From Microbotryum silenes-acaulis (Eukaryota > Basidiomycota > Microbotryomycetes > Microbotryales > Microbotryaceae), in assembly GCA_003665825.1 (NCBI GenBank), contig QPFY01000009.1, positions 744,001-808,000 on the forward strand: a stretch of DNA of 64,000 nt, read 5' to 3'. A program made the position numbers and the translations under genes. Position 1 is the stretch's first letter. Every line of letters starts with the position of its first letter. The notes beneath the pieces are model-generated. The model ran no database searches. It was not told where the DNA came from and saw only the letters and a list, made by a program, of their open reading frames with translations. Positions 14,304 to 26,516 of the stretch are shown here, in pieces.

Positions 14304-14793
14304 ACAGCATCGGATCTTGACTGTAAAACCTCCTCTTCATTCAGTTCGCATATACACCTACCCCTTTGTGCCTGCATAATTTCGTTGTTCGAGATGGCGC
14401 GGGGACGGATGATCGAGTAGTTTTCCCCCCTTTTCCTCCTAGTTCCTCTTCGGAGCGACTTTTTTTATTTATCCGCCATCGCGCAGATACTATTACCAAT
14501 TGTTTATGTGTATTGTACTATATATCATTCGCGAGACGAAGCAACTCGGAGACAACAACTTGAGAAACGAAACCGAAAACCAAAGTTCTCTGCGGCGTGA
14601 TCCAGGAGGGGCTAGGGCGAACCGAAGCAAACGCGCGATCTCGCGCTTCGCCCATCTGGCCCTATCTGGCCTTTCTTGGGCCAATCAGCGCACACGCGAA
14701 TGAAGGCAAGAAGTTGCTCGTTGAGCTCCGCTGTCTTCGCTCTTGAGATCTTCCACCCCACCTCCTCACCCGTCAATTCACCTTCGAATCATC
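14304..14793. other. Spacer between GH5 and cytochrome b5 genes
   Basis: 490 bases, first AT-richer (likely 3' UTR), then presumed CYB5 promoter. No reading frame with family character. Confidence 0.45.
14681..14685 (+). promoter_or_regulatory. CCAAT box upstream of cytochrome b5
   Basis: CCAATCAG about 110 bases before the CYB5 start codon, an orientation and distance usual for HAP-complex sites on respiratory and heme genes. Function is inferred from motif and position. Confidence 0.3.
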
Positions 14794-15866
14794 ATGGGAA
14801 AGGTGAGTAGCGATTGCTCTGACTCAGGCATACCTCAGATATAAGCCTACTGCCCCCGCGCTTTCGTATAGCCGGCAACACGTGAGACTCGTCGCCCGGC
14901 AACGTCCTGATGCCGGTGCCGTCGTTCCGATTGAATCGAAGCGGGTTGGTACGGGTTGGCACGGGTTGGCACGGGTGAACGACGCGACAAGCGGGTCCAA
15001 AATGAATGGCAGACTGCAGCACGTGCATCTAGGGTACAGATCACTGACTCTCTCCTGCCCTCTGACCCACCACCCCCGCTCTCACCCGTCTCACTCCACC
15101 GTCGGAGCGCGCTTGGCTCGCGCTCGGCTTGTTCCATCGACCCGAATCGAACGCTCCGTTATCGACTTCTCTTCTCACGATCATCACTCCATCAGACCTT
15201 CTCCGCCGCCGAAGTCACCAAGCACAAGTCTGCCGAGTCGGCATGGACCATCGTCGATGGCGGTGTTTACGATGTTACCGAGTTCTTGGTGCGTCACGTG
15301 CCCCGCCTTTGGACGTGGTCGGAAAGTTGGGACCTGCTGACTTATTCTGTCTCTACCCCTGTACATCTAATAGGAGGATCACCCTGGTACGTTTGTTCGT
15401 CTGGCAGTGCGTTGCATTCAGCATAGCTGACCTTCTCTGCGACCCACGACGCTTCCTCTCACTCAAAGGAGGAAATAAGATCCTGCTCAAGTAAGGTCGA
15501 CCGACTCAAGTGCCCCAATTGCGTCACCCAACTGGCCGGCTTCGAAATAAAACTGATCCTTTTTACCTGGTCCTCCTCCAGCTCGTGCGGCAAGGACTCG
15601 TCCGACTCGTTCTGGAAATTCCACAGCAAGAAGATCTTGACCAAGACCGCGGCTAAGATGCTCATCGTCAGTGCACCTTTGCACTCGTACCTCGATCATT
15701 CCGGGACGGAGGCTAACATTCTGCTCTTTCTCCATTCTGGATCTTGGAACACTCGTCATACAGGGTTCCGGTACGTCCCTTTTCCTTCGGCTACTTCCCA
15801 TAAAATTCGGCTCGTTGCTGACACCATATTTACCTCTTCACAGTCGAGGGTCAAGCCAAGCTTTAA
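14794..15866 (+). CDS. Cytochrome b5, short soluble form
   Basis: Small heme electron carrier. Seven exons: 14794-14802 (9 nt), 15196-15288, 15374-15386 (13 nt), 15469-15490 (22 nt), 15582-15666, 15764-15770 (7 nt), 15844-15866; 83 residues, all phases agree. Seen: TFSAAEVTKHKSAESAWTIV, the first heme-ligand motif EDHPGGNKILL and the second ligand His in SFWKFHSKK. The protein ends GSVEGQAKL and has no C-terminal membrane anchor, unlike the ER form. No presequence is seen either. It could be a soluble b5 or the product of a gene whose last exon differs from my model. Intron 1 is long (393 nt) and holds three copies of a gggttggcac-like decamer at about 14942-14975. Confidence 0.88.
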
Positions 15867-16346
15867 TCGGACACTGCGTTCCCGAAATGATGCGTCTTGA
15901 GCTTTCCCTTATGTTGTTTACTGGAATCACAGCCCGAAGGGGTCGCTATGTGCTGACCCGAGAACGAGCGACTCGCTGAGAGAGAGAGAGCAAACCAGAG
16001 TGTGACCTGGCCCGATGGACTTCGTCCACTTCGTCCACTCCGTCCACTCCGTCCACTCCGTCCACTCCGTCCACTCCGTCCACTCGAGAAGCAGCATCGA
16101 GTCTGAGCACGATAGGATGGGTTCCCAAAAAAAGGGAAGGACTATATGACACATGGTTTTCCAACATACAAAGGCGGGTACGACTTCTAACTACGGACGA
16201 CTCACTACGAATTCAGAAGGGGCTACACGCTAAGGAAAAAGAAGCTAGAAGCAAGAAAAGGCCGTACGGAAGAGGCGCAACTTACGGGCACTTTGAAGAG
16301 ACAAAAGAAGTACGTGGATATGCATATGAAGAGGGGCACCGCGGGG
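15867..16346. other. Convergent spacer CYB5 / Zn2Cys6 gene
   Basis: 480 bases between convergent genes. It contains the 9-bp tandem repeat listed separately and no supported gene. Confidence 0.5.
16023..16085. repeat. 9-bp minisatellite, seven copies
   Basis: Unit cgtccactc (first copy ends in t instead of c) repeated seven times head to tail in the intergenic space. The unit length is a multiple of three and gives an open frame on the minus strand, but nothing suggests it is translated. Confidence 0.9.
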
Positions 16347-19300
16347 CTATAGCACAGAAGGGAGGGTTTGCCCCGCGCCGAACCAAGATGCATGAGGTTC
16401 AGCGACTTGGCCATCTACGTCGGTGAACAGCGTTGTCGGCCACTCTGTTGATCCGGTCAACCATGACCAATCTTGTTGTTCGTTGATTGAGCTAGGCCAC
16501 AGCGCTTCGAGGGCGGGGACTTGAGCTGCGGTAGGGAAGGTCGGTGGGAACGCGGGCTGTGGAATGGCCCAATGGGTTGGCATGCCGTGAGGTGCGATCA
16601 TCGCGGGACTCATTGGCATGGGGTTCATCTGACCGTTACCATGGTTATTGACAAGGGGTTGTGGTGAACGACCATCCTGTGTCGGTGAGGGCATCGGGGG
16701 AGAAATCGGATATCGGTTGTTGATCAAGTGACTCACAGTAGGTGCAGAGGGTGGCACCTTGTGAGGTCGTGGAGCAGGTTCGATAAAGTCGCTCGACTGA
16801 CGATCGTGTTCGGTGATCATCGACTGGAGGAGCTCAATCCCACGCTGGGTCATGGCGTTGCCGGGATCGGCCAGCTGTTGCATCGCTTCAATCACTTCGG
16901 CGCGGAGGCCCAACGCCGAAGCCGGGTCGGGTCGACCGTGAATGAGTTCGGTGCCCAAAACCATTCCCGCGATCACGGTCAACGATGACACGTGCCATGA
17001 CTTCCTGTACATCTTTGGTGCGGGCCGTCTTCGTTCGGCAAAGAACTCGCGCGCAGAGTTCAAGCAGATCTGACGCGCCGGCAAAAATTGCGAGTCGTGG
17101 TAGCTCTTGCCGAGAAAGAGACGGAGGCACATGATTCGATGAAGTGGGATAAATGTGCCCCACAGGTGACGGGCCCAGGGCAAGTAGTCGAACGGAGCGT
17201 TGAGGTCAACGTGCGTCGGATATGGTGTGGCTCGTGGCTTGAGGGCGGGACAAAAGTCAAGCAGGTGTAGGAGGCGATTGTCGATCGAAATGGCGAAGTC
17301 CCACTGAGCCTCGATCGTGGGTAAGGAGAAGATGACTTGGCTGAATTCGCGGAACAGATCGGCGATGCGACTGACACCGAGCAAGTGGGAGACAATGGTC
17401 GGTTCGTGCAGAGGTCGGGGAACACACGAGACGTCATTGGAAAGGTCCTCGTCGTTCGCGTTGAGTGGATCGACGGTTTGAGCCGGCGGATAAAACAGGC
17501 TGAAGGGCTGGCAGTTCTTGGCCGGTACGAGACTGAATGAACGCACAAATATCAGCACAGACGCGTTCAACCGGTCTAGTCGCCACGACTCACCATTCTG
17601 CGATGATCAAGCATTTCCACATCCGCCGAGACAATTCGCGGTTGATCAGTCCAGGCCTCGGCTCTTCGGCGGTCAAGAGATGGAACTTGAGGTTTTGCGC
17701 GAGACCAAGTGCGCAGTGCATCAGCGATCCAAAGTAGATCGATTCACCGTAAGCATGGCCGATGAGGGGAAGGATGCAGATCGCTTGCAGCGACTCAAGG
17801 CTGGGATGACATAAGAAATCGGATCGTTGCAGTGCTTCGAGGGACGCGTTGAACCAGATTCGAGGAAGTGACACCATGTCTTCTGCTGTGTAGCCGATCT
17901 GAGCTCCATGTTCGACGTCGAGAAAGTATAGCGTCGACTGCTCGGTTTTGCAAGCAATGGTCAGTCGGGCGCGGAGTGCGGCAGCTCGCGGGATTACGGT
18001 CACGTACGGCGATAATCGCAAAATCTGATGATGAAAGTGCAAATTTGGGATGAGCAAAACGTCTCGTCCAGACGTTCACAGTACACTCACATCTCGCTAG
18101 GACGTCATACCGGGGTACCCGCTCCCTTTCGCCTCTTCGAAGGCAGTCCAACCACAACGCATGTTCTTGCAGGAAGCTGGGCACGTGAACGACGCAATGC
18201 ACCCATTCGAGTAGCCGAAAATGATTCTCGACCAAAAAGGTGCTCGTCTCGATCGGCACGAGGTCGAGCAATGGAACGGTGTGGTGCGACGGGATATCTG
18301 AGCGGAGCGAGCTTTTGCCGTCTGATGAGAAGGGTGCCTAGTCCCCGCAACGAATCAAAAAATCAGCAGATTTTTCAAACTGTGAAGGACCGTGAGAAGG
18401 AGTCTCACATTCTGGTTTTTGGGGTCCCTCAGGCCCAGTACGTCCAGTTCGCACGATTCAAGCACGCCGGGGGGTTGGATGGACGTTAAGAAAGCTGCTC
18501 CAGAGGTTGGAGCCAGACCACTTATGGGGCAGTCGTGAAAACCAGCATAGGATCTCTCGCGAGATCCCGGTCTCGAAGCGAGTGCGGATGCTTGCGGCGT
18601 GCCGGCTTGACCTCCCTTGGAGGCTTGTTTTTGGGCCCTAAGCAAGGCGTTGATTTGTCGTTCTTGGGCGGCGGCTTTCTTGCGTAAAGCGACGTTTTCT
18701 TGATTCAGTTGCTCGACTGTAAGAGGTGACCTTTCCTGGGGTCCGCCGACGACGTGTCCGCGCACGACAACGGGTCTGTGGACCGATGGATGTGAGGCAG
18801 CGAGGAATAGGGGTTGAGTACTTTCTGGCACGGGACTAGTGACGCGGGAGATGTATGGTGCCTCACTCTCTATGACATTGGTCCGATATACCTCTTGCAA
18901 TGCAATTGCTGCACGGGAACTCTTTGTTGCATCGTATCTGCGAGGGTTCGCACGGCAGATTGGGGGATCAGCCGTCACGTGCGCTGAGGAGCTAAGCGGA
19001 CTTTGGCGGATCGCAAGGCAGGAGGCGTGGGTGGGGGTGGTCGCCGATCCGAGTTTCCGAGTGGACAAGCCTGTGCCTACCCCTAAGCACAGGGCTAGAC
19101 AACGAAGAGGAGTCTACCACAGTGACACCAGGTGTCATTGGATGAACCATGTACTCGGTGCGGGAGGCAGACGAGGTTACCGGCAGGCGGGCGGCGTGGA
19201 CGATGCATTTTGGCCCATGCGATTAGTCGATTGCGAGCCGCGAATGGCCTGAGTGATCTGATCCGCGGACAAGCTCATCAAGAGACTCCGGACGTGCCTT

Positions 19301-19597
19301 ACCTTGCGACGATAGCAATACGTGCAGCTGCGGGACAGGCGGACGATCCACAGCTATGATCAGTCGACTGAACTATATTTATACAACTCCGTGTCAACTC
19401 CACGAGACTCACCTGGTGATGGCACGCTGCCCTGTCCGGGGTATCCCACTGGATCCACTGCTGCTGGCCGCATCGCCGCCAATGGTGGCGCCCGATGTCG
19501 TTCGGATCGCGCCCGTGCTGGAACTCGTGCTGCCCTCAAGAGGGCTCGTGCTGGACGAAGGCTGGCCATGACCATCCGGAGGCGAGACCGAGGCCAT
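16347..19597 (-). CDS. Zn2Cys6 fungal-specific transcription factor
   Basis: Binuclear zinc-cluster regulator. Exons in order: 19597-19413, 19327-19303 (25 nt), 18937-18867, 18835-18409, 18337-18091, 18024-18008 (17 nt), 17937-17594, 17532-16347; 833 residues, all phases agree. The zinc cluster is built across intron 2: CTYCYRRKIRC then NKEFPCSNC and IARGISDQC, spacing CX2CX6CX5CX2CX8C. A short coiled coil follows (LNQENVALRKKAAAQERQIN). The central fungal-specific regulatory domain shows VENHFRLLEWVHCVVHVPSF, SLPRIWFNASLEALQRSDF, CILPLIGHAYGES and LSRRMWKCLIIAEC. The C-terminus is Pro/Met-rich, possibly activating. The target pathway is unknown. An alternative in-frame start lies at 19684. 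Confidence 0.87.
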
Positions 19598-20290
19598 CGT
19601 TTCTAAGGGTGCGATGAGGATTGGCGGCCAAGAGTCGATGGGATGGGCGGTCCTGTACGAAACGATGCAACGGGGTGGGGTCACTTGAGGTGGTCACTGG
19701 TCAAATCATCGAGCGTCCCGACGAGCGCGAGACTTACTCCCCGCTGCCGCGAAATTTAGGTTTATTCTAGTCTCGAGCTTCGGCGGGCCAAGCGCTGGCG
19801 CTGGCATGGCCCGCCAATCCGGGTTGACGTTAAGCCTAGCAAGGCTGACCACCAAAATCGATCGGGGCAGCGACCTGAATAACTGTTTCATCGGTCTGCA
19901 GCTCGTGAGACACCATCGCAGTTTCTAACTTTGCAATCCCTCCGAAGGCGTCTCGGTCAAATTGAACGCAGAAAAGTTCACGGTGGACCGAGCCCGGAGA
20001 GGCTGATGATACTCATCAACAGAGAGGCGTTCTAATCAAGTAGGTAGGCACGGATCAGATGCCGATTTGAATCGGGCGAATTCCACTCGGTCCGAGCTTA
20101 AGGAGATCGTGGATGAGATTTATTCGACGGACGTACGGCGCAAATATTTCGAGGAAAACGAAAGTCTTCCCCTCGAGCTCGGACGTGCTCTCTTCTGACA
20201 GGAAGCCTGCTGTAGTCACGGCTTTCTTGATCACTTTTGCCTATTTGAAATGTTGCACTCCGTCTCTCTGTTCTATCGAGCGAACTCCCC
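19598..20290. other. Intergenic region
   Basis: About 690 bases: promoter of the Zn2Cys6 gene and the downstream flank of the small unknown gene. No conserved coding signal on either strand. Confidence 0.45.
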
Positions 20291-20956
20291 CTAGCGTTGG
20301 TGCGCCGGTGTCGCGTTCGAGTCCTCCCATGAGTCGGCAAACGCGTCCGGGTCCATCTCGTCCCGCTTCTTTTCAAAGTTGAGCCTTGCTTTCGCTCGCT
20401 TGGATGCTTGCCGAGCCTCGTCGAGTTGTTGCTTCCATCGATTCGCGTCTTGTCCCGTCCTTTCGACCGTCGCCAGTCCAGCCAGTCCACCCGAGCTTGT
20501 GCCGTGCGCGGTGTCGATCAGTCGTCGCACCCGCTGCCTCAACGGCGGTTCCTGACCATGGAGGTACACCCTCAACGGCCCATCCTCGAGCGCATCACGT
20601 TCACCACTCGTCTCCCCCGCTGATTCGATGTCGAGTTGCACGCCTCCGAGACCGCGTTGTCGTTCGTAGTGCACGACCCGATCGGTCAAGAGCTTGTCGC
20701 GCAGGACGAGTCGGTCGATGCGCATAGGAACCGGGCTGTGGATGTGTTGCATCGGGGGTGCAAAGTTCGAAACGATGTAATTGTCGAGCTTGGACGTTTG
20801 TAGCGGGGCAAAGGTCGGCGTGGTGTGGTACAGGTCGATGAGCGACGAGAGCGCGGCCTTGTGCGAAGAAGCGGCGACACGCTTGTTGGGCCGGTGCTGA
20901 CGGGCGGCCGATGTGGCCAGCTTTGACGTCGAAGCGACGGGGACTTTAGGGGGCAT
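20291..20956 (-). CDS. Hypothetical protein, 221 residues
   Basis: Single open exon from ATG at 20956. The frame stays open upstream to 21106 without a further ATG, so an upstream exon is possible. The product begins MPPKVPVASTSKLATSAARQ, basic and serine-rich, compatible with a mitochondrial targeting sequence (inference). A conserved-looking helical stretch follows: ALSSLIDLYHTTPTFAPL and LDNYIVSNF. The last 60 residues are charged and helical (DANRWKQQLDEARQASKRAK). I do not recognise the family. Codon use is like the neighbours and the low-complexity content is modest, supporting a real gene. Confidence 0.6.
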   Translation of the reverse strand: MPPKVPVASTSKLATSAARQHRPNKRVAASSHKAALSSLIDLYHTTPTFAPLQTSKLDNYIVSNFAPPMQHIHSPVPMRIDRLVLRDKLLTDRVVHYERQRGLGGVQLDIESAGETSGERDALEDGPLRVYLHGQEPPLRQRVRRLIDTAHGTSSGGLAGLATVERTGQDANRWKQQLDEARQASKRAKARLNFEKKRDEMDPDAFADSWEDSNATPAHQR

Positions 20957-21451
20957 GATCGATGAGGGTCTTGGAGGAGGAGGTCGCAATGGCACGGATG
21001 CTGCGGATGACGTGGAGCCAGAGACGGCCGCGTCTGCGTTGTACGGGTTTGACCGTGACCAATCGAGCGGCTCGACCTCTGGCTCGACCCAGCTCGACCC
21101 GCGCACGGCGCATGTCGTAGGCCGACAGTGACCTCACTCGCTGACACGTCCGGATGAAAGGTATGATTGAAAACTGGCTGATCGAGATTATTTCAGATTT
21201 AGGCGGCCGTAACTTGAGGCAATTGTTCAGGGCCTTCCAGAATACAAACAGGACGGATCACGGTTCAGCAGTATGTTACCTCAGCTCGGAGAAATTTCGG
21301 GGCGAGCTTCCTGAGCGGAAGAATCGGACTGAGACCTGTTGGAACCCATGCTTCTTCCCGACGGCGCCGACTCGGATCGTTACTTTGCTCTGCTCTGCCG
21401 GTCCTTTTCCTTTTCGTGTTCTTTCACCCTTCCATTCTTCAGTCATTGACC
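20957..21451. other. Divergent promoter region
   Basis: 495 bases between the divergent small unknown gene and the F-box-like gene. The first ~150 bases may still be coding for the former (open frame). Nothing else is seen. Confidence 0.4.
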
Positions 21452-23218
21452 ATGGCTCTGCATTCGTTCTGGAGACGGATATTCGGCCGTCGCTCGAGCA
21501 AGGGCAACAGTCTGGGCAAGCTCGCCAAGGCCGCTTCAACGACGACGACGACGGTCGTCAGCCCGAGGTGAGTCCCGGTCCGATTATCGTGGCGCGATTG
21601 CGAACCCGGTGCCCCACTCGGAACGAGACGCCGGATGTCCCGGGCTGTCGCTATATCCACTGCAGTGGCTGAAATGTTCGGCATCGCCGTCCTACAGATC
21701 TCGCAAGACTACGAATGCGCTCAGCCGTTTCCGGTCGCCTCCCTCGCGGTCCGGTGCTGCGACTCTGCCTCGCGAGATCGTGTTCTACATCTTTGAGCTG
21801 GCGGCTGGTGATCCGAAATCAGGCAGCCAAGCGCTCGCCACGATTAGCCGCCTGTGCACCACGTTGCGCGACGACTGGGCCCTGCAGCGATTGTATCATC
21901 ACCCCAATTTGCAGAACGAACGATTGAGCCTCTTCATCAAGACGCTCAAACGATCGCCCTCAATCGCGAACAGGGTCCAGCGCCTCACGCTGAATGGTTG
22001 GGACCCCTCGGTCACGTCGGCTTCGGCTTCCGTTCAAGGAGAGCGCCGAGGGGCCATCACCCCGAGGTTACCCCAGATCCTTGACCTCTGCCACAACCTC
22101 ACGGACCTCGAAATCATCGGAAGCATCATCTTTTCTTTGACCGACTTTGCCAACGGTCATGGTAAGTGATTTTGCCTTCGTCTCTTATCGCCCCCTTCGG
22201 CCCCGATACACCCTCGGCGCACGGACCCCCGAAGTCTCCGGGGTCGTCATCATGATGACGCTGCGGGTCAAGGGGCCAACAGTGTCCAAGTCGAAGCACG
22301 TACTGCCAGGTCGTACTGAGTTGATCTGTTAATTATCGTCACTGCTCGGCAGGACTCGTCTCTCTCACCTTGAACCAATCCGTTCTCTCGGACCGTACGA
22401 CGACGTCACGATATCACCCTTTTTTCACGAGCCTGCCATCGCTCGAATCTTTGACGCTGAAGCACTCTTTCTCGGACGTCCCCACCGCGACCCACTTCCT
22501 CTGTCGCAATACCTTACCTGCGCTCAAATACTTGCACCTCGGTGTCTTCTCGACCATTGAGGAACCCACTGCGCGCCGTACGACCGGACCGTGCGAGCCA
22601 ACGGAACTCGCCCAGCAGCTCGAATCGCTGATTATTCGCGACGAGCTTTTGGGCGAGGCACGCCAACTGACGCCATCCTCGTCGACCGAGCTCATCCACC
22701 CCGCTTTTGACTTTATCAAAAAGTGCACCAACCTCCACGAGCTCTCGCTGCCCCTCGGGGCCGTCACTCAGGCCGTGCTTGGCAATCTTCCGCCAAGGCT
22801 TGAGCGATTGGAAGTCCAGTCACCGGCAACTTCGCGGACCCCTTCTCCGGAGGTCGAGCCGTTGCACATGCTCAAAGCAGTCAACAACCTATCCTTGACC
22901 TTCCTCCAGCTCGACGCCGAGTGTGAGTCGAGTTCAACCGTCGCGACGCCCATGATGGGTCGATCCCCCATTCCGTCCGTGTCATCGTCCCCCTTCTCGA
23001 CCTTGTTCCCGACACCCGAGCGATCGCCAGCGAGCGAGGCGTGCGCACTGTCGCAACTCTTGACGCTCCACGTTCCAAACTCATGGGAGAAGTACGGCTG
23101 GGGGGTTCACCCTCATGCGAAGGGCTCGCTTCAAGGTGGTGAACTGGATTGGTCCTTGGGGAGGGTGTGGAGGGTCTGCGAGCGGCGCGGTATCGACGTG
23201 CGCTTCGAGGACGCATGA
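21452..23218 (+). CDS. F-box-like / leucine-rich-repeat-like protein
   Basis: Three exons: 21452-21567, 21698-22161, 22353-23218; 481 residues, phases agree. After a basic N-terminus (SFWRRIFGRRSSKG) comes an F-box-like start, LPREIVFYIFELAAG, followed by short helices (ATISRLCTTLRDDWALQRLY), as in basidiomycete F-box proteins. The rest has irregular leucine-rich segments, for example VQRLTLNGWDPS, NLTDLEIIGSIIFSL, LVSLTLNQSVL, LESLTLKHSF, LKYLHLGVFS and TNLHELSLPLG. A serine-rich loop sits near the C-terminus. The likely role is substrate recognition in an SCF ubiquitin ligase, inferred from architecture. The target is unknown. Confidence 0.75.
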
Positions 23219-23894
23219 AGGGGTGCCGATTCCCCCAAAGGTGTACATGAAAGAGGACACTTGTGTTGTTTGTATATTAAGACGAGGAGATGTATCGCAT
23301 ATGGGGCGGGAAGTACTCGCCTGTGTGTGGGGGAGGGTGTATGCCAGGCGAAGAGTCTGGAGTCCGACAGTCGATGTCGGTTCAGGGGCCTCAGCCTTCG
23401 GATGAATTTGCTATCCTGTGGATCAGAGAGGCTTGATGACCCTCTACCATCAGACGAACTGGCTTGGACAGTTTACCAAAGAGTCAATACGTTGTCAAAG
23501 GTTTGTGTAAGAAGTTGACCGACGCCGGCGGCGATGATCGAGTCCAGCGTTGTGCTCCCCCGCGCTAGCTTGTGGCCGCGCGTAAGCTCGCGTAAGTGGC
23601 CCTATTGGACACTCCAAGCAGTTCGAAGCGTCCAGTGGGGCAACAACGCGGACCAGCGCGGACCAGTCGCGGACCTCGTGCTGCACCCGGCCTACCTCGC
23701 CCCCCAGCCCCCCACTCGCTCCCTTGCTCGAATAGACAGGTCGTTGTCGACCGCTCTGTATCGACCTCTACGTCTGAGCCTCCGCATCAGCTTCCTAATC
23801 GTCGCTCACCCGCACGCCCTCAAGCTAGCCCGCGCCACTTTGACTGCTCAAGCTCGACTCATCCCCCGCCTCAACCGCAGTGTCAGCCTCAACG
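23219..23894. other. Intergenic region upstream of PP2A gene
   Basis: About 675 bases. The first part is presumed 3' UTR of the F-box-like gene. The last ~250 bases are C-rich and likely the PP2A promoter and leader. No gene is supported. Confidence 0.45.
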
Positions 23895-25967
<2,073 letters not shown>

Positions 25968-26516
25968 ATGACGCCGACGTGGAACAAGGCCTCGGTCTGC
26001 TCTAGCAGGCCGTAAACACACGAGATTACCCTGTTTGACTCCCGCCTCCCCACCGCTCTGCAACATCCGGATGACGATGCCACGCGTGTCCTCTGTGTAT
26101 GTGTGTGCCTTCGGACGCTTTCTTCTACCCGTCTGTTCTTTTCTCCTCCCTTTTACCCGGTCGTTCCCTCTCTTGCCTCCCTTTTTGAAGATACTACACT
26201 CCATTGCTGCTGGTGGCTGGTGGCTGCTGCTGTTATAGCGAAAAAAAATCCAGGCTACTGAACGAATGAATCATGAACTCAAAAACCAGAGCGTTGTGTC
26301 GGACGAAATACAGTGCTTCGTGCAAGGCCAATGAGATTTGAGACGGCGAGAGGATTGTTGTATCCGAGCTTGCCGGAGCGTGGCAACTGCCACCGGGCGC
26401 CTCGAGCCGATTTGCTCCGGGGGAAGTCGCGCGCCACAAGCGGCGTTCGGTCGTCGTGGCCTTTTCTGTGCCCGCCCGCCCACATTGCCACGAAACCCCT
26501 CGTCGATCGCCACGTC
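25968..26516. other. Spacer between PP2A and SDH1 genes
   Basis: About 550 bases: pyrimidine-rich 3' UTR of P2A gene to ~26240, then presumed SDH1 promoter with a CCAAT at 26328. No gene seen. Confidence 0.45.
26328..26332 (+). promoter_or_regulatory. CCAAT box upstream of SDH1
   Basis: CCAAT about 185 bases upstream of the SDH1 start codon, a possible HAP-complex site. Motif-only evidence. Confidence 0.25.

Noticed and set aside
16023..16085. Short regular repeats as a possible CRISPR array
   Set aside because: Unit is 9 bp with no spacers; a simple tandem repeat in a eukaryotic genome.
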